NCBI GenBank assembly: GCA_973895155.1
Contig: OZ316893.1
Coordinates: 26,598,001 to 26,662,000 of the forward strand
Direction of reading: 5' to 3'
From: Marsupella aquatica
Taxonomy: Eukaryota; Marchantiophyta
Length of the DNA stretch: 64,000 nucleotides
The translations under genes and the position numbers were made by a program. Below are positions 44,422 through 57,110 of this stretch, one piece after another (position 1 is the first letter of the stretch; the number at the start of each line of letters is the position of its first letter). The notes under the pieces are model-generated. The model did no database searches and was not told the origin of the DNA. It worked only from the letters and a program-made list of their open reading frames with translations.

Positions 44422-47400
44422 ATGTTGCGGTTTCAATTTCGATATCCACAGGAAGAGATGACTGAACAACTGAAAGAAGTAGGTGCATTGAGGTCCGAGC
44501 GTGCTACCAATCTGGACGAAGATCGCTCTCAAGGGGCACAATTTGTGGATGTAAAATTGGGTCCATCTTTTGCTGAGAGTAATCAGGAATTCCCTCGTGG
44601 AAAATCTTCTGTGGTTGAGGAGGCCGATGTCCCTGTCTCATCATTGGTGAAGTTGATGTTTGGGACTCAAAAAACGACTAACCGTGCCGAGAGAAAGCAA
44701 GAGTCAGCGAACAAATTACAGGCTGCTGAAATCCTCATTCAAAAGAAAGTGGGAGATTTGGAGTCAGAGATTGCAAATTTTCAGGAAAGCAATAGAAGAC
44801 TTGGTGTCATCACGAAGGTATCAAAGCTATTTTATTTAAGTCGAGAGTTAACGCATATTCTCATCGATGCTGCGGCAGCACACCTATCAACCTGAACTGT
44901 GTTACAACAAGATTGCTTAGCCTGATAGGAACCATGGTTGGACAGGAGAATGCCGCACACATGTCCCGCCTTATGCAGGAGAGAGCAGCCTGGGAGGCGC
45001 AAAAGAACGCGGAAATGGAAGCTCTTCAACAATACAAGGAAGCTCAAGTATGGGACCAATACCTCATATAGAGATGTCCAAATGCATATAAATTAAGCTC
45101 AACAGTAAAAGCGTAAATATGTAAAATTCCATATCTTGAATGTGTTTCAGATTTTTCACAAAACAGTTTTCCGCGTGAACTCTTACCAATGAATAGCACC
45201 TATTATGGCGTGAATTTTCATTTCTACAAAGGATGCTCTGGGACAGTAATTTGACTTCCTTGCTTCCAGAGAAATTTCTTTCTCAATGAAGGACTCACCG
45301 TCATCTATGTCACAATCTAATAGTTTATTGAAATTTTACTAATATTTCCAATTGAACCAAGAGTTGATCTTCTAGCCATATTGTCAGCATTCTTTCTGAC
45401 TCCAGCTTCTAGACGCTGAAAAAGGATTTTAATGAACATATCTCTATCACCAGGAGCTCCTGTTATTCAGCAAAATCCTGCTAAGACTGCTTCACTGGAC
45501 TTGGAGAAGAATTAGCTCTATTCAAGTAACACGGATTATAAGGCGTGAACCAAATCGCGTTTCATTGAGCCGTTGTCTATACGATCACTACTTGTAGACC
45601 ACGAATGTCACACTCCCCGGTGGAGTCGACTACTATCTGGAGCAGTGATGATCAGTTCTTTTTGAACCCTGAAGCGAGCTCTTCTCTACTTTAAGACAGA
45701 ACGAATGAACTAATTTTGAAGTCAACAGATCCCCAAATTGAGGCAAGATACCGAAAGTACAAGATGGCAATAAAACCTCAAAGGTACATCGTCACATGGA
45801 TTTGACCCAATATTGGGAGCTTCGAAGCTCAGCTTGAGTGAAAGCATGCGAAGAAATGAAAAATCTGCTCAGCGGCATTATCTTCTCGATCTGAAACAGA
45901 CCAGGAGATCTGTGACGAGCCTCTAACAACGTGTCTTTTCTTCATTTCCAAGAAAAATTGTAACGAAGGGTGTTGGTCACATTAATCATCTTGGGGCTAT
46001 GCTATCGTCAATCAACACAAGTGATGACTTCAAGCCTTACTTATTGGCTCCTTGAGCATATCCTGGACGAGGTTCTAAAATATTTATTCTAAAACTTGAT
46101 TTCAAACGACGCTACGCACGAGAAATAGTTTTTCACAGCTCACATGCTGCGCAGATGAATAAGCTTCAAAAGGAGAAGTGCAAAATGGAGCACCAAACAC
46201 GGGCACAAATCCCCAAAAAGGAGGAGCGCAAGGAGATGGAAGAGCTCAGGGCGAAACTTGCTGCAGAACGAGAGCTACATCTGAAAAAGGAGCTGCAATG
46301 GCGTCAGACGGTTTGATTACTCCGCATCTGTCTTCAGTTCGCCGATTCCATGAAAGTTCCAAATAGTTTGCTACAGGTCAAATGTGCAAGTGGTGGCTCA
46401 AATTCCCTTACACCAAAAGTTGATCGTCTCATCATGAAGGAGTGCTTTTAGTAAAAACATTTTGACGTACAATCGGACACATTATCTTCACTGCAGAGCT
46501 ACGTAAATGATCTCACGAGCCCAATTTAGCACTTACACCTTAAACCGTACAACCTAGACTAGAACATCTGTACTTGCTACTGCAACAACTAATAAGCGCG
46601 AAATCTCTGTCAAGTTAAAGCAAAGTTTTTTGCAGCTTCGGTTGCCAGTGGAGTGCAACGAATCCACGTGATGCAAAGTAGATTACAAGAAAGCAATTGA
46701 CGACGATACTTTCTCGTCAATAGTTTAAGATCGTAAGTTGAAGTGATGGAAGTAGTGTTTGCTGAACTGCACATCAATTGCAGATCTACTTCCGGGGTCA
46801 ATCCTTAGACATTCTCGATCAGGAGGTTGGAGTTGGGATCTGTGGTTCTGGCCCAAAAAGTAGTTGCCTACGGGACTTCGATTAAAGTAAAAAATTGGCA
46901 CAAACTTATTCAGGCATTCACGCAACTAAGACGAATAGGTAAAAGTTGAACTAGGGGGGAGATTTAGGATTTAAGATGACTCATCTTGATCTTAAGAGTA
47001 CGGATCATCGAGTACAAATCTCAGGAGGTAACTCCCATCCTGTCTTTGGACGTGACATCGAATTGGTGCCTTGATTATACGGAAGAGCTCTAGAGCAGAA
47101 GTTTATCTAAATCCTAGAGGATACATGCATCAGGATACTTGAATTAACTTTAATAGACAAACAAGGTGTCGAACTTGAAACCTGGAAAATTAAACCAGCT
47201 CATGTTCGTAAGTCCAGGATAGAAAATGCAATTCAAGCCAAATAGAAACAGAAGTCTACACAATCTGTTGAAGGAGGGGGGACAAAGGTGCAACAAGGGG
47301 GAAATGTGCAGCAGTCAGGGTAACCACAACCCTGGAACAGATAAGCGATGGTGTCAACACCTGGAAAGTTAATTTGCTCTCTTAAACAGGATCTTGACAT

Positions 47401-48526
47401 CGGGAGGACTGTTGCCCAGCTCATCTCACTTCTTTTTCTCTGTTATCTTCCTTCCTCCCACTCATTTATTTTTGTAATTGCCTACTGCAGAGCAGTCGCC
47501 TCCGTGGAGTAAATGAAGATCTCAAAAAGCAGATTCATGAACTACGGAAGGAGGTAATTTACCCCCTTAACATGCGTAGAAAATTCTGCTTTGGGCACAG
47601 TTTTAAGAATGAATCTGATAAGTAAATGTGTTGATGATCTTAGTGTTACCGGAGTACGATTCACAACCAAACCCTCCACTATACTTTGGAGTGCTGAATT
47701 GCCTCAAAACCCGGAAAGATAAACGTCCGTAAGAGCATTGTGATTTCACTGGGGAGGAGAACACGGGCTGAAGTCTCATCAAGCCCGCCCTCTGTGTGGT
47801 TTTTCGCCTGAGCCTTGAGTCAAAAAAGTTATTTCTGACCAAGGTGGAGTTTCAGCAACTCTCCCTTCAGTAGGACATTCATAAAGTTGAGAGACTCCGC
47901 TTTTTAAGCTGAGTTGTTTTCTAAACTACAGTGTGGCCAACCCTAGAAATCAACTTCAGTTCAAACCTTGGATCTGCTTAGCTGGGCTCTCACACGATCA
48001 TGGGATTGCTTGTAAGAAAGTGTGACGCGTTTGACAGATTGGCTGGCATGAAGATCGGCTCCTCATGGACGCAGCCGCCAAAGGTTCAGATCGTGATTGC
48101 ACCTTCAACAATTCCAGGCAAAAGGCAGGCGGGACATGCAATGGCAACAGATCCACGAGCAATGAAAACGCCGTTTGCCAGCCAAGAGGGAAGGCAAGAC
48201 AGGAACGGAATGTAAACACCTCTACTAATGCGATGCGTGAAGCACTTCGTCCAGCAAAATTCAAAGTTGAAATTATCAAGAAAAACGAACAACCAACTAA
48301 AATTAAGCTTGACGTTGTTCATAAGAACCTCAACAAAGCCAAGGAATACCTTAGAGATAACTCCACAACAGCTGCTGCTCTTGATACCCTGAGCAATTGC
48401 GAGGATGCAGCAACAGCACTTGCCACAAAAATGAAGCTATTGGAGAAAGAAGTTGAACAATGGATTGACGCTCATTTCAATCGCTGCAATCAAACGCCTA
48501 TACTAAAATCCAAAGTACATCGTTAA
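44422..48526 (+). CDS. Probable multi-exon coiled-coil protein
   Basis: Proposed exons: about 44422 (or acceptor at 44452) to about 44803, 44929-45047, 46155-46310, 47491-47553 and 48038-48526. The last three have good acceptors (GCGCAG, CTGCAG, GACAG) and all join in phase 0. The peptides are strongly charged and helical: LMQERAAWEAQKNAEMEAL, EMEELRAKLAAERELHLKK, LRGVNEDLKKQIHELRKE, IGWHEDRLLMDAAAK. The last exon is basic, then helical, ending KSKVHR. The order W..TSSRLR..NEDLKKQI..LRKE...EDRLLMDA recalls the coiled coil before the TCP repeats in CPAP/SAS-4 centriole proteins, but no TCP (G-box) repeats follow, so this is only a hint. The 5' end and the first junction are uncertain. Confidence 0.5.
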
Positions 48527-49036
48527 ATTATAACAAGACCAGGAACAAGAGAAGACCCATAGTGCTGCATTAAGGAAGTTCTACTCCTGACCTCGAGGAA
48601 CGCATCGAGCATGGCCAGGATGAAACTAAAATACAAGTTTGCCAGCATCCATGAGGATGGCACCAAGATGAAATGGAGAGTCAACAATGGGGCATATCTC
48701 TTTCTTATCTAGTCAGTTTCATGAACAAATCAACCGGCTTGACATTTCAGCATCTCAAGGGCATATCTGTCTCATGATCCATGCTTGTGGAATCTAGAGG
48801 ACAACCCTTGGAATTGAAATTCAAAAAGGGTGCGGCCACATCCTAAAACGTTCAAACCAAAACAGTAGCCCCACACTTTACTTTCTAAATACCAGGAAGC
48901 TGTTAACAACAATTATCTACAGTAGTTAACCATTACTTTACCTTCTGGTTGGGCTTGAAGAGTTATAGCTATCGAAGATCTAATAATTACACTGTAGTGT
49001 TGTGGTCTTTGTCATGCCATTAGGTAATCTAATAAA
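48527..49036. other. Intergenic DNA
   Basis: Nothing recognised beyond the probable 3' flank of the coiled-coil gene. Confidence 0.4.
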
Positions 49037-49256
49037 CTGACTATCTTTCAGTTTAGGGGACTTACTAAGGAATCTGATAAGCTGACTATCTTTCAGTTTA
49101 GGGGACTTACTAAGGAATCTGATGAGCTGACTATTTTTCAGTTTAGGGGACTTACTAAGGAATCTGATGAGCTGAATATCTTAGAGGAATTACTAGAGAA
49201 TCTGATGAACTGACTAATTATCAGCTTAGAGGACTTACTAGGGAATCTGATATAGT
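49037..49256. repeat. 45 bp tandem repeat, five copies, decaying rightward
   Basis: Unit CTGACTATCTTTCAGTTTAG plus GGGACTTACTAAGGAATCTG and ATAAG. The first three copies are nearly identical; the last two carry substitutions and a short deletion. Confidence 0.92.
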
Positions 49257-51033
49257 GACTTATCTTTCAGAATAGTACTTAAACCCTTGTGATCCACTAG
49301 GCTTGACCCCTTGTACAGAGAAAATCTCACATGAGCGTTTAATGATATACTTTGTTCTTTCTTGCCTGGGAAGAGGCAGGTGCTCAGAAGGAGATATAAT
49401 AGTAAATTTTATTTTTATTTATTACTTTGAGGAAGAAACGCATGGAGTGCCAAGTGCACTATTGAATCAAGACAAAGCCAGCGTAATAATTTTAGGACTT
49501 ATTTCATCTTGTGGTCTTTTGTGCTGTGCAGGGGAGCAAAGGTGTTTGAGGAGCACCCTTTGAGAAGTTTCAAAACAAAGAACTATGCTACCCTTGAACA
49601 CTTTTGCAAACAATACTTTCCTGGATGTCTTACTAATTGGGTTCAATAAGACCCTGGTGTTGAATTGTTATGACTTGAAGGGGTGAGCGAGACTTTTATA
49701 TTAAGTACTGCCAACTATGTTGCTCTCATCATAACATTAGAGTCCCTAATAGACTGTTGTCATACATAATGCACTCTTGAGATGCTTCTTTGAACACAGA
49801 TTTATAGAGAGATAGTCCACACTCATTATAGTAGGTTTTTCAAACTGGCTAGAGTCCAACTACCAAATACTGTCAATTAATAGAAAAACAAGCATTCCAG
49901 AGACTTGATTTGCTCCCAAATACAATACACACGCCCCCAGCTCCTTAAAGGACCTCCATCCTCATCAACCTAATGCTCACCAGGGCATTGCTACAAACTG
50001 CTCAAGGAAATCCACACACCCTCCTACTAACACATGCACATGCCTTGGTGTAACAGGTTCAAGCTCAAAAGTCAAAAGTGTTGCACATTTTCTTAGTTCT
50101 GGATAGCAGTAATGCCCAAGTAGTATGCCGTTGGATGAAAAAGGTGTTGAGACTGATGCTGGTGGTCTCTTTCAACATATCTCTCCAACAAGAAATCCTC
50201 GGCAAACCTCTTGACTGTCAACTCTTCCTCTGGAGAAACGAGCGCCGTCTTGTGTGCAATATCTGGCACATTTGGAAAGACAAAGATGAAATGGGTGGCC
50301 TTCCAAAGGATTCACACCTCCTTGGCTAGATCAAAAGCTCAGTATGGTACAAGATAAAATTTTACCTCGAGAAGGAATGGTCTAAACTAATCTTGAATAT
50401 TCAGCTTGGCATGGAGTCAGAGAGAGTAGCTTATTAGGAAGTTCCACTATGAGTTTTGTTGTAACATTGATATCTTAGTATAACCTTAAAAGACAAAACT
50501 GAGGTCCAGCTTGTACCTCCAGACCTTCCATAGCTACTGCTCATGACTACTAGGAGTGTTGCCAAAGAAGGTGTACATCTTCCATCCCATGGTCCATGAT
50601 CAAGCCTGCCCAAGCTCAAACAAGACCAATTAGTTACCACTTTCCACTCCATCACTAACTATAGCAGAAAAACGATTTCCCAAATTAAAGGACCTTTATC
50701 ATGGAATCCATGTCTTACAATATCTTTTGAAATAGGGTTCTGGAGTCATAGGAAAAGATCACCGGGAGTGTTTTTTTTTAATTCATTTGGGCAAATATTG
50801 TTAATTCTGACCCAAGTTGACTTGCAGGGCATGATTTAAGAATCAGGGTACGGTCTAGGGTTTCTCAGTGGCTTTTGGAAACCAAATTTGCCACTTTTCT
50901 TACTTCTTCAATGCCCTACAGTAGTTGCTGGTTGCTAGATCCAACAATGCTCCTGCAATCTAGGATTAATTGTGTTGTGATAGTATACATTGATTTGGAG
51001 TGCCTTGATTGGAATGCTCATTCCTACGTAGCC
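49257..51033. other. Intergenic DNA
   Basis: Short open frames only (largest 86 codons). No similarity, RNA gene or terminal repeats recognised. Confidence 0.4.
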
Positions 51034-51131
51034 AACTGAACTCCAGTCATGTTGAAGTACTTCTTCAGGCGAGGTATAGATGAACTGAACTCCAGTCATG
51101 TTGAAGTACTACTTAAGGGAAGGTATAGATG
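51034..51131. repeat. 49 bp tandem duplication
   Basis: Two copies beginning AACTGAACTCCAGTCATGTT and ending AGGTATAGATG, with a few substitutions. Confidence 0.9.
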
Positions 51132-51344
51132 TACACCAGAAACACCCCAAGATTTCAAAAAGCATTAAGGGCAGAAAGGGAAAGTTTTCAATTCTCTCCT
51201 AGATGAATGTTGTTTTGCTTATAAGGGGCCAATAGTTCTTACCACGAGGGATGGGGTTTCTTTCACGCTAGCCCTAATGCTGGTGGCCATGCACAAGAAG
51301 GGCTCCTTCTACCCAGACTCCCATGCCCGTCCCTACTCACAAAT

Positions 51345-51615
51345 GCAGTAAAGATCCAAATTTCTGGTACCAGATAAATTACAGCCAATGGCTCTAAGGA
51401 ATAGGTTATGAAATCTGGACTTGTCCCTACTCACAAACACACCAAATATCCAAATTTTCTGTGACCAGTTAATTACTATGGCTGTGCTCTAAGGAATAGG
51501 TTATGAACCATAGACTTCTCCTTACTCACAAACAGTAGATATCCAAATTTTCTGGTACCAGATACCAGATAAATTACAGCCTATGGCATCGCTCAAAAGA
51601 ATAGGTTATGAACAT
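51345..51615. repeat. Degenerate tandem repeat, three copies of about 85-100 bp
   Basis: Each copy has ATCCAAATTTTCTG..ACCAG, TTAATTAC-like sequence, GGAATAGGTTATGAA and CCTTACTCACAAAC. Confidence 0.75.
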
Positions 51616-52284
51616 GACTTTAATTGCCAATTATAATATAGATTCTTGTGAAAAGTACATAAACCATCTTTTGATGGATTTCCTTCTCTGGATACACTCC
51701 AGCTTTTCGTCAGGTATAACTAGCAACTTCAAAAGTTTTGTTGATTTCTAGATAGGTTTGGCTGACCTCTAAACTAACCAATATTTAACATCTCTGTGGC
51801 TGTTCCACCACTGGTGGGGAGAAAAAAAGAGTCCAAAGTAACGGATAGTCTCCCCAAAAGAGAGGTTCACCCAATCAAACATTCTAGACATTTACAAACT
51901 TTTTGGGCGTGGCCTGTGTCCAGAGGCTATGCTCAAAAGGGTGCTTCACAACTAAGAACATATTACAGCGTGTCAAAGCACAGCCCTAACTCAGTTACAG
52001 CTCAGGACATAAAACTCTGTTTTGGCCAAGCCAAAATCATTATGCGCTACCAAATTATGTCCAAAAAAATAAAGCCATAAAACTTTTGGTTATGGGAGAA
52101 TTTTGACACGCACTATTATACTTTTAAAAAATGCAGCAAGATGCCATAATTTGACATAGAACTCTTCATCTGGTACTCAAGAGCGAAATTATCCTTGTGA
52201 AGCTTCCCAGTTTGCAAGGCAATCAGTGAGCAAGCACAAATTCAAAAAATCTTTTGGCTGTGCAGCATATTTCCAGTAATGATG
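51616..52284. other. Intergenic DNA, 3' flank of the glycosyltransferase gene
   Basis: No gene recognised. The right end is likely 3' UTR of the minus-strand gene at 52285. Confidence 0.4.
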
Positions 52285-53820
52285 TCAAGAAACAAGAGTC
52301 TCCCCTACTCTGCATGCTCCCACCTGCATCCTTACAGATTCTTCTCTCACCTCCATGACTCTGCAGCATTGCCTTCGTAGATTGTGAACCCACTCTCTTC
52401 CCAGCGGCTCACTTTCTACAATTATGTCTTTGACGAGGGACATTGGAAGCAGCATCTGCTGGCAAGCTTTCGTTTTGTTGATCCTCTCCGCCTTCTTGTA
52501 AGAAATTTGAATCAAGTCTCCCGTCGTGCTATTCACCTGCTCCATATAGTATGATGACGGTTCTTCACAGATCTTCCCTGCCCGAGGCTGGGTACTGAAA
52601 GGAAATGCATAGGGCTCTCGCCTCTTGTGCCAGCTCAGAAATGTTATTGTGGGCACCTCCAGCTGAGAGGGTGGGATAAATCCCTTATAGACATGAATGA
52701 GATATCCCGACGATACAGAGAATGACCAATTCTTCCCTGCATCGTAGCAGATGGATTGCTGAAAGATGTCATAGGGGCTTGCGTTCACTGCTTCCATGAG
52801 GTGTGCGAGTGCTTGAGGGCGAGTCTGGTTGGGAAAGAGAGGATAAATGGCCTCTAAGTGGTGAAGGGAGATGATGGGTGTAAGGGGATGCGCTGACAGC
52901 AGTCCCTGGGCGTCCCCCCGCACATCAAATTGGTGAAACCCTTCCTCCTTGGTGAGTGGAACACCAAGCTCGCTCAGGCATGTCTTCATTCTGTCATCGC
53001 TCCCGTACAACCAAGGGGATCTATGAATACAATCATCCTGTGTCTCAGCGAGAATTTTGGCAAGGGCATAGCTGATGGCAAAACCACCACCTCCATAAGC
53101 CATATTGAAACTAAAAAGCTGATTCTGGATGTGGTCCTCTGAATTTTTCCCAATATACCAGAGCTTAGTGGGATCATACTTGCTCAAGACCGCCACAAGA
53201 TTCTCGGTGAAAAAGAAGGTATCATCGTCTCCCATCACAAACCAGTCCACGTTAGGCAGCCCCAATCTAAAGCTCTCACTCACAACACGAGAGATGCGTA
53301 TTGCTGCCCTGGAGCCACTTTTGTGGGTGTACCTGAAATGTGAAGTATCCTCGGACACCTTGTACTCTGGATCGTTTTCTGGATCCCACCCCTCGCCCAA
53401 GTCCTTGTCAAACCACACATACCCTCGCGTCTTTCCCTTCTTCCACCATTTGTTGAGGAATTGCCTTCTGGTCTCCCAAAAATCAGCAGACGCTCCTATC
53501 CCAAACACAATTCTGTCCAGGCTCGTTTCCGAGCCGCTTTCTTTGGGTACATTCCTAGCACCGCTCTTCACCTCTTTGGTCACACTAACATTGTGGAGGA
53601 CTGTGGTTTCAGGTGCTTTTGAAGTGCCGCCATAGGTTTGGCGGCAAGAATGGCTGGTGACGAGCAGCAGGACGACGAACGAGCAGGAGCAGATGCACAG
53701 AACTCCCACCCCCATCCTGAGCTTTGACCAGAAAGTCCCTGTTACCTGGTCTGCCAGTCCCCTCCATCCCTTCTGTTGGCCTGACTTGCCCTGCTTACCG
53801 CCGCCACCTCCTCCTGCCAT
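52285..53820 (-). CDS. DUF604 / Fringe-like type II membrane glycosyltransferase
   Basis: A 511-residue frame in one exon. I start it at ATG 53818-53820 (MAGGGGGGK). A cytosolic tail precedes a single membrane anchor at about residues 36-58 (VLCICSCSFVVLLLVTS), giving Golgi type II topology. The lumenal domain starts IVFGIGASADFWETRR and has the metal-binding DDD in WFVMGDDDTFFF, then GGGGFAISYALA, YGSDDRMKTCLSELGVPL and GDAQGLLSAHPL..SLHH, which together mark the plant DUF604 family related to Fringe beta-1,3 glycosyltransferases (GT31-like). The donor and acceptor sugars are not known to me. The lumenal part has several N-glycosylation sequons (NVS, NQT, NWS, NST). The frame is intact with all family motifs. 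Confidence 0.92.
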   Translation of the reverse strand: MAGGGGGGKQGKSGQQKGWRGLADQVTGTFWSKLRMGVGVLCICSCSFVVLLLVTSHSCRQTYGGTSKAPETTVLHNVSVTKEVKSGARNVPKESGSETSLDRIVFGIGASADFWETRRQFLNKWWKKGKTRGYVWFDKDLGEGWDPENDPEYKVSEDTSHFRYTHKSGSRAAIRISRVVSESFRLGLPNVDWFVMGDDDTFFFTENLVAVLSKYDPTKLWYIGKNSEDHIQNQLFSFNMAYGGGGFAISYALAKILAETQDDCIHRSPWLYGSDDRMKTCLSELGVPLTKEEGFHQFDVRGDAQGLLSAHPLTPIISLHHLEAIYPLFPNQTRPQALAHLMEAVNASPYDIFQQSICYDAGKNWSFSVSSGYLIHVYKGFIPPSQLEVPTITFLSWHKRREPYAFPFSTQPRAGKICEEPSSYYMEQVNSTTGDLIQISYKKAERINKTKACQQMLLPMSLVKDIIVESEPLGREWVHNLRRQCCRVMEVREESVRMQVGACRVGETLVS

Positions 53821-55153
53821 CACGCCTCTCTAATCTAATGCCCACCCACCTTGATTGTCGTCTTAGATTATTGAGATCCTGGAGCTGTCCAGTTCAGAGA
53901 AAGAGAATCACCAAGCGATGACTTCTCCCACAGTCTTGAGGCTCTTGTGTGTGTGAACGAGGTGGCTCTAGCTTCTTACGACAATAGCCCAGTCCAAGGA
54001 AAACAGCTCAGACGATATACACTTAGACACGATGAGAGATCGGGTGACAACTATTCAGATCCCAGGAGAGACATTCGGAGGAATTCTCTAAGAGACATGG
54101 AAAATCATTATCTCAATGTGCCTCCCTCTCTCTGCCGCATTCCCGTTTGTCTCGTCAATCGCGGACACTCTTACTCCCCAACGATCATAACATGAGAGAT
54201 ATGTCATTATATCTCAGTAGGAGAAAAATCTCGTTCTCTTCCCATAGCTAGTCTGATCGTGTGGTGGTCGGCCTTACGAGGACAGTTTGCCCCGTCCCTC
54301 TTCAATTAGTACTTGCCGCCTGATTGATCCCCAATTGCCCGATCTATTCCAATCTGCAACTCCGTTCTCCAAGTTACTAGTAACCGAGTTCACGGGCCAT
54401 GGTCTCTATTGCACTTGTGTATAACGATCATGCTCCGTTGCAATTGAAATGGAACCAAGAGCTTGGACCAGAAGGCAAGCGTACTTTGATTCACAGTCCT
54501 TAATTTGCTATTGATGGGAATACGCTGCTCACGGGCAAAGTGATGCATCGATGAAAACAGAGATGTCGGTCAAAGAGACACCGGGATTTACCATTATACA
54601 GTTCATCAACATCTTCTGCATTTAATTTGTTTATGTTCTTCCAAGAGACGAGAAATCAACAAATGTTATGACCTGAGGTTGCCCCTGCTGGTAGCGCATC
54701 CGCTGCAGCTGCATGGTCACCCCACCCGGCTGCGGCATCTGGTGCTACGGCACATCTGATCCCATTCGCTCCTCTCCTCTCTCCTCTCCGTCTTTCTTAT
54801 CAAACCTTAGCACTCCTCACTTCTCGTCGGACGACGCCCGGGAAAAGCAGACCACATTTCCTTGTAGATCTACACACACGTACACAGACAATTCATCAGC
54901 ACTCCCAACAGACAATCCCGCACGTTCTCCCTGGGCGTTCGGACGAGGCTAGAAGACCCACAAAACGTTTTCTGCCTAGAAATCAGTTTTCAAATTGCAT
55001 AAACTCAAGCTCAATGCTGCCAATCGTGGCACGTTTCCGGTGACTCATTGGCGATGAAGGAAAGCCGTCACGACATCAAACTGTATTGCCTCCAAATTAT
55101 GCGCAGCAATTAGACTATGGACTTTCAGGACGGCAATAGAAAATGAAAGTGAA
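53821..55153. other. Promoter side of the DUF604 gene and intergenic DNA
   Basis: Only short open frames. A CTCTCCTCTCC tract near 54772-54790 may belong to a promoter. Nothing else supported. Confidence 0.4.
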
Positions 55154-55162
55154 TCACACTTT

Positions 55163-55285
55163 CAGGAAGGCGATAGTCCTGAAAGTCTCCGAGCTAAGTA
55201 CAGTCACAAACTTATAATCAAAGACTAGACCAGGACTTTGCTTGTCCCCGTGGACAACAAATCTTGCCTGACAACGTCTGTTGCG
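55163..55285 (-). pseudogene. Relic of a copia reverse transcriptase
   Basis: Minus strand: QARFVVHGDKQSPG, FDYKFVTVLSSETFRTIAF. This matches the copia RT start (KARLVARGFTQ..G.DY.ETFAPV....TIR). The reading continues left and right without recognisable RT sequence, so only about 40 codons survive. It is not part of the 6-22 kb element, which has its own RT. Confidence 0.6.
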
Positions 55286-55429
55286 TTTATGTGCACATAC
55301 CCACCAGATGAAAGTAGACGAGACACCGTAGGCATCAGCCTTTGCGACACTAGCGCTTTGAATCACTTGCTGGAATTCCTGAGACAGCAGACATAGCAGC
55401 AACTGCAGAGGGAAGCAGTGTCCCCCCCC

Positions 55430-55645
55430 CCACCACTAGACATAATAAGCAGTCAAGCCCCAGAATTGAGGGGAGTGGTCACGCCCAAAATAGATGCAAG
55501 ACCATAGTCACCTTTCAGAATGGTAGAATAGACTGAAGAAGTCATCCCCAGAATAAAGAAAAGCAGTCAATCCTTTTCGCAAAAGACATATGCGAGCAGT
55601 AACGCCCCAGAATAGAGAGAAAGCAGTAACTCCCGAAAATGAAGC
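55430..55645. repeat. Degenerate repeat with GCAGT.A..CCCCAGAAT units
   Basis: About four short units share AGCAGTCAA or AGCAGTAAC followed by CCCCAGAAT and an A-rich stretch, spaced 40-70 bp. No coding sense. Confidence 0.5.
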
Positions 55646-56179
55646 CTTCAGTGTAAAGCAGTTCACCGGCTGTGTCCAGAGCATTTTTACCTGGAAACTC
55701 GCGACAATAGAAAGGTCTTTCAATAATTGACCAGTTGCCTGCGCATTATTTCAAAAGGCCATCATGCCTACTCCTGAGGTCAATATCGGCCTGCCATAGC
55801 CCTTACTTGATTTCTCTCCCTGTCAGACGGCAGGTCATCTCCGTTGTCTGTAAAGATCACCTTAGGTTGCATGTCTTTACTCGACTGGCGAGACGAATTA
55901 TTCCTTTCCATCTACTGTTCGGATCGAGGTACAATAGCTTGCCAGGCCAAATGATCATGCTTCGAGTCCACCCAGTCTGTCAGTGTGATATATCAAGATG
56001 AATCTAATCTGCTTCATTTTGTTACATAAGTGTTACTCAACATACTCGATATTTGTAGAGGCTGCGGTGTCAGTCCCCTGGAGATTTTGCGGTGACATAT
56101 TCTGCCTGTGCCATTAATTTCTGTGTAACCGGAGGACTTCATGCCAAGAATGCTATATTCCGGTGCTCCTTCCTTTGAC
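55646..56179. other. Intergenic DNA
   Basis: No gene recognised. Confidence 0.4.
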
Positions 56180-56650
56180 AAGAGAATTAACCTCGAAAAC
56201 CTGATTTTTCACCCACTCCAAAGCCCCCAGCACTTGTAGATGCACCGCATTTGGAGAAAAAGTCCAGAAGCTTCCACGCCACGACCACTTTCTGCATATG
56301 CTCCAATCATTATGTTCCATGTGACTAGATCTCGTCCTTTCATTCTGTCAAACATTAGTTGGGCATCATCCATATTGCCACTTGCGGCATACACACCGAT
56401 CATCAAACTCCAAGTGATGGAATTTCACTTGGTAAATTATTTCAAAAAGTCGCCTTGCCTACATGATGCGCCCACACTTTGCATCAATGAGAAGGGGGCA
56501 CTACCCACACATCTGATTAAAAGCGGGCATGTCCAACAATTCTCGTCGCGATAGATTGAAAAATTCCCGTGCGGATTCCGCATGATCACTCTTGGCATAT
56601 CTTGCAATCAGCATGTTTCCAAGCAACAGTAGTTTTCTCAAGTTCATCAC
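56180..56650 (-). pseudogene. Pentatricopeptide repeat (PPR) pseudogene
   Basis: Minus-strand frames give PPR helices: LGNMLIARYAKSDHAESARE (about 56540-56630), then AKCGRIM-stop-ARRLFE (about 56420-56470), ITWSLMIGVYAASGNMDDAQ, and DLVTWNIMIGAYAESGRG..ASGLFLQM, then GFSPNAVHLQVLG-like sequence in another frame. The VTWN..I.AYA.SG spacing is that of PLS-class PPR proteins, which usually act in organelle RNA editing. At least one stop and two frameshifts break the series, and no DYW or E domain is seen. Confidence 0.75.
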
Positions 56651-57110
56651 AAACTCGACGTGCATTGCACCAATTCAAACTCAAAATTTAAGTCTTTCAT
56701 CACATGAGTCTCGCAGCAAGAAATTCATGCAATTTGAAATGTCACAAATGTGCTGCTCGGTCACGGCTTTTTGTTAAAGCGTAGGTCATCACGAGGTTGA
56801 AATCGCTCATTCAGACTTTGCACCTAAACAACGGCTGGGGCCAACTGCGATCACTCCAGAAGATGGACAACGAACTCTGCAAATCGATAGTTTTTCTTAA
56901 GAATGCATTCACGGTTGCTCAGGGCGAAATCCACGCATCAATCCAACAGTATGACAGGCATACGAAATTCATCCATCTGAATGGGGATTGTGGCCTACAA
57001 CTGATCTCCAAAATTCTGATCGAGTCAGCTCCAACTCCGAGTCTAAAACAGAGATGAAGCTGATAGAAAGGACTCCAAGTGCGAGAACTGGAGGAAATCG
57101 AACCCAGGAA
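56651..57110. other. Possible further PPR debris / intergenic
   Basis: Upstream side of the PPR relic on the minus strand. No clear helices recognised. Confidence 0.3.

Noticed and set aside
47233-47424. Cysteine-rich minus-strand ORF (PDCCTFPPCC)
   Set aside because: It lies in an intron of the coiled-coil gene model, has no signal peptide or family match, and starts at no strong context.
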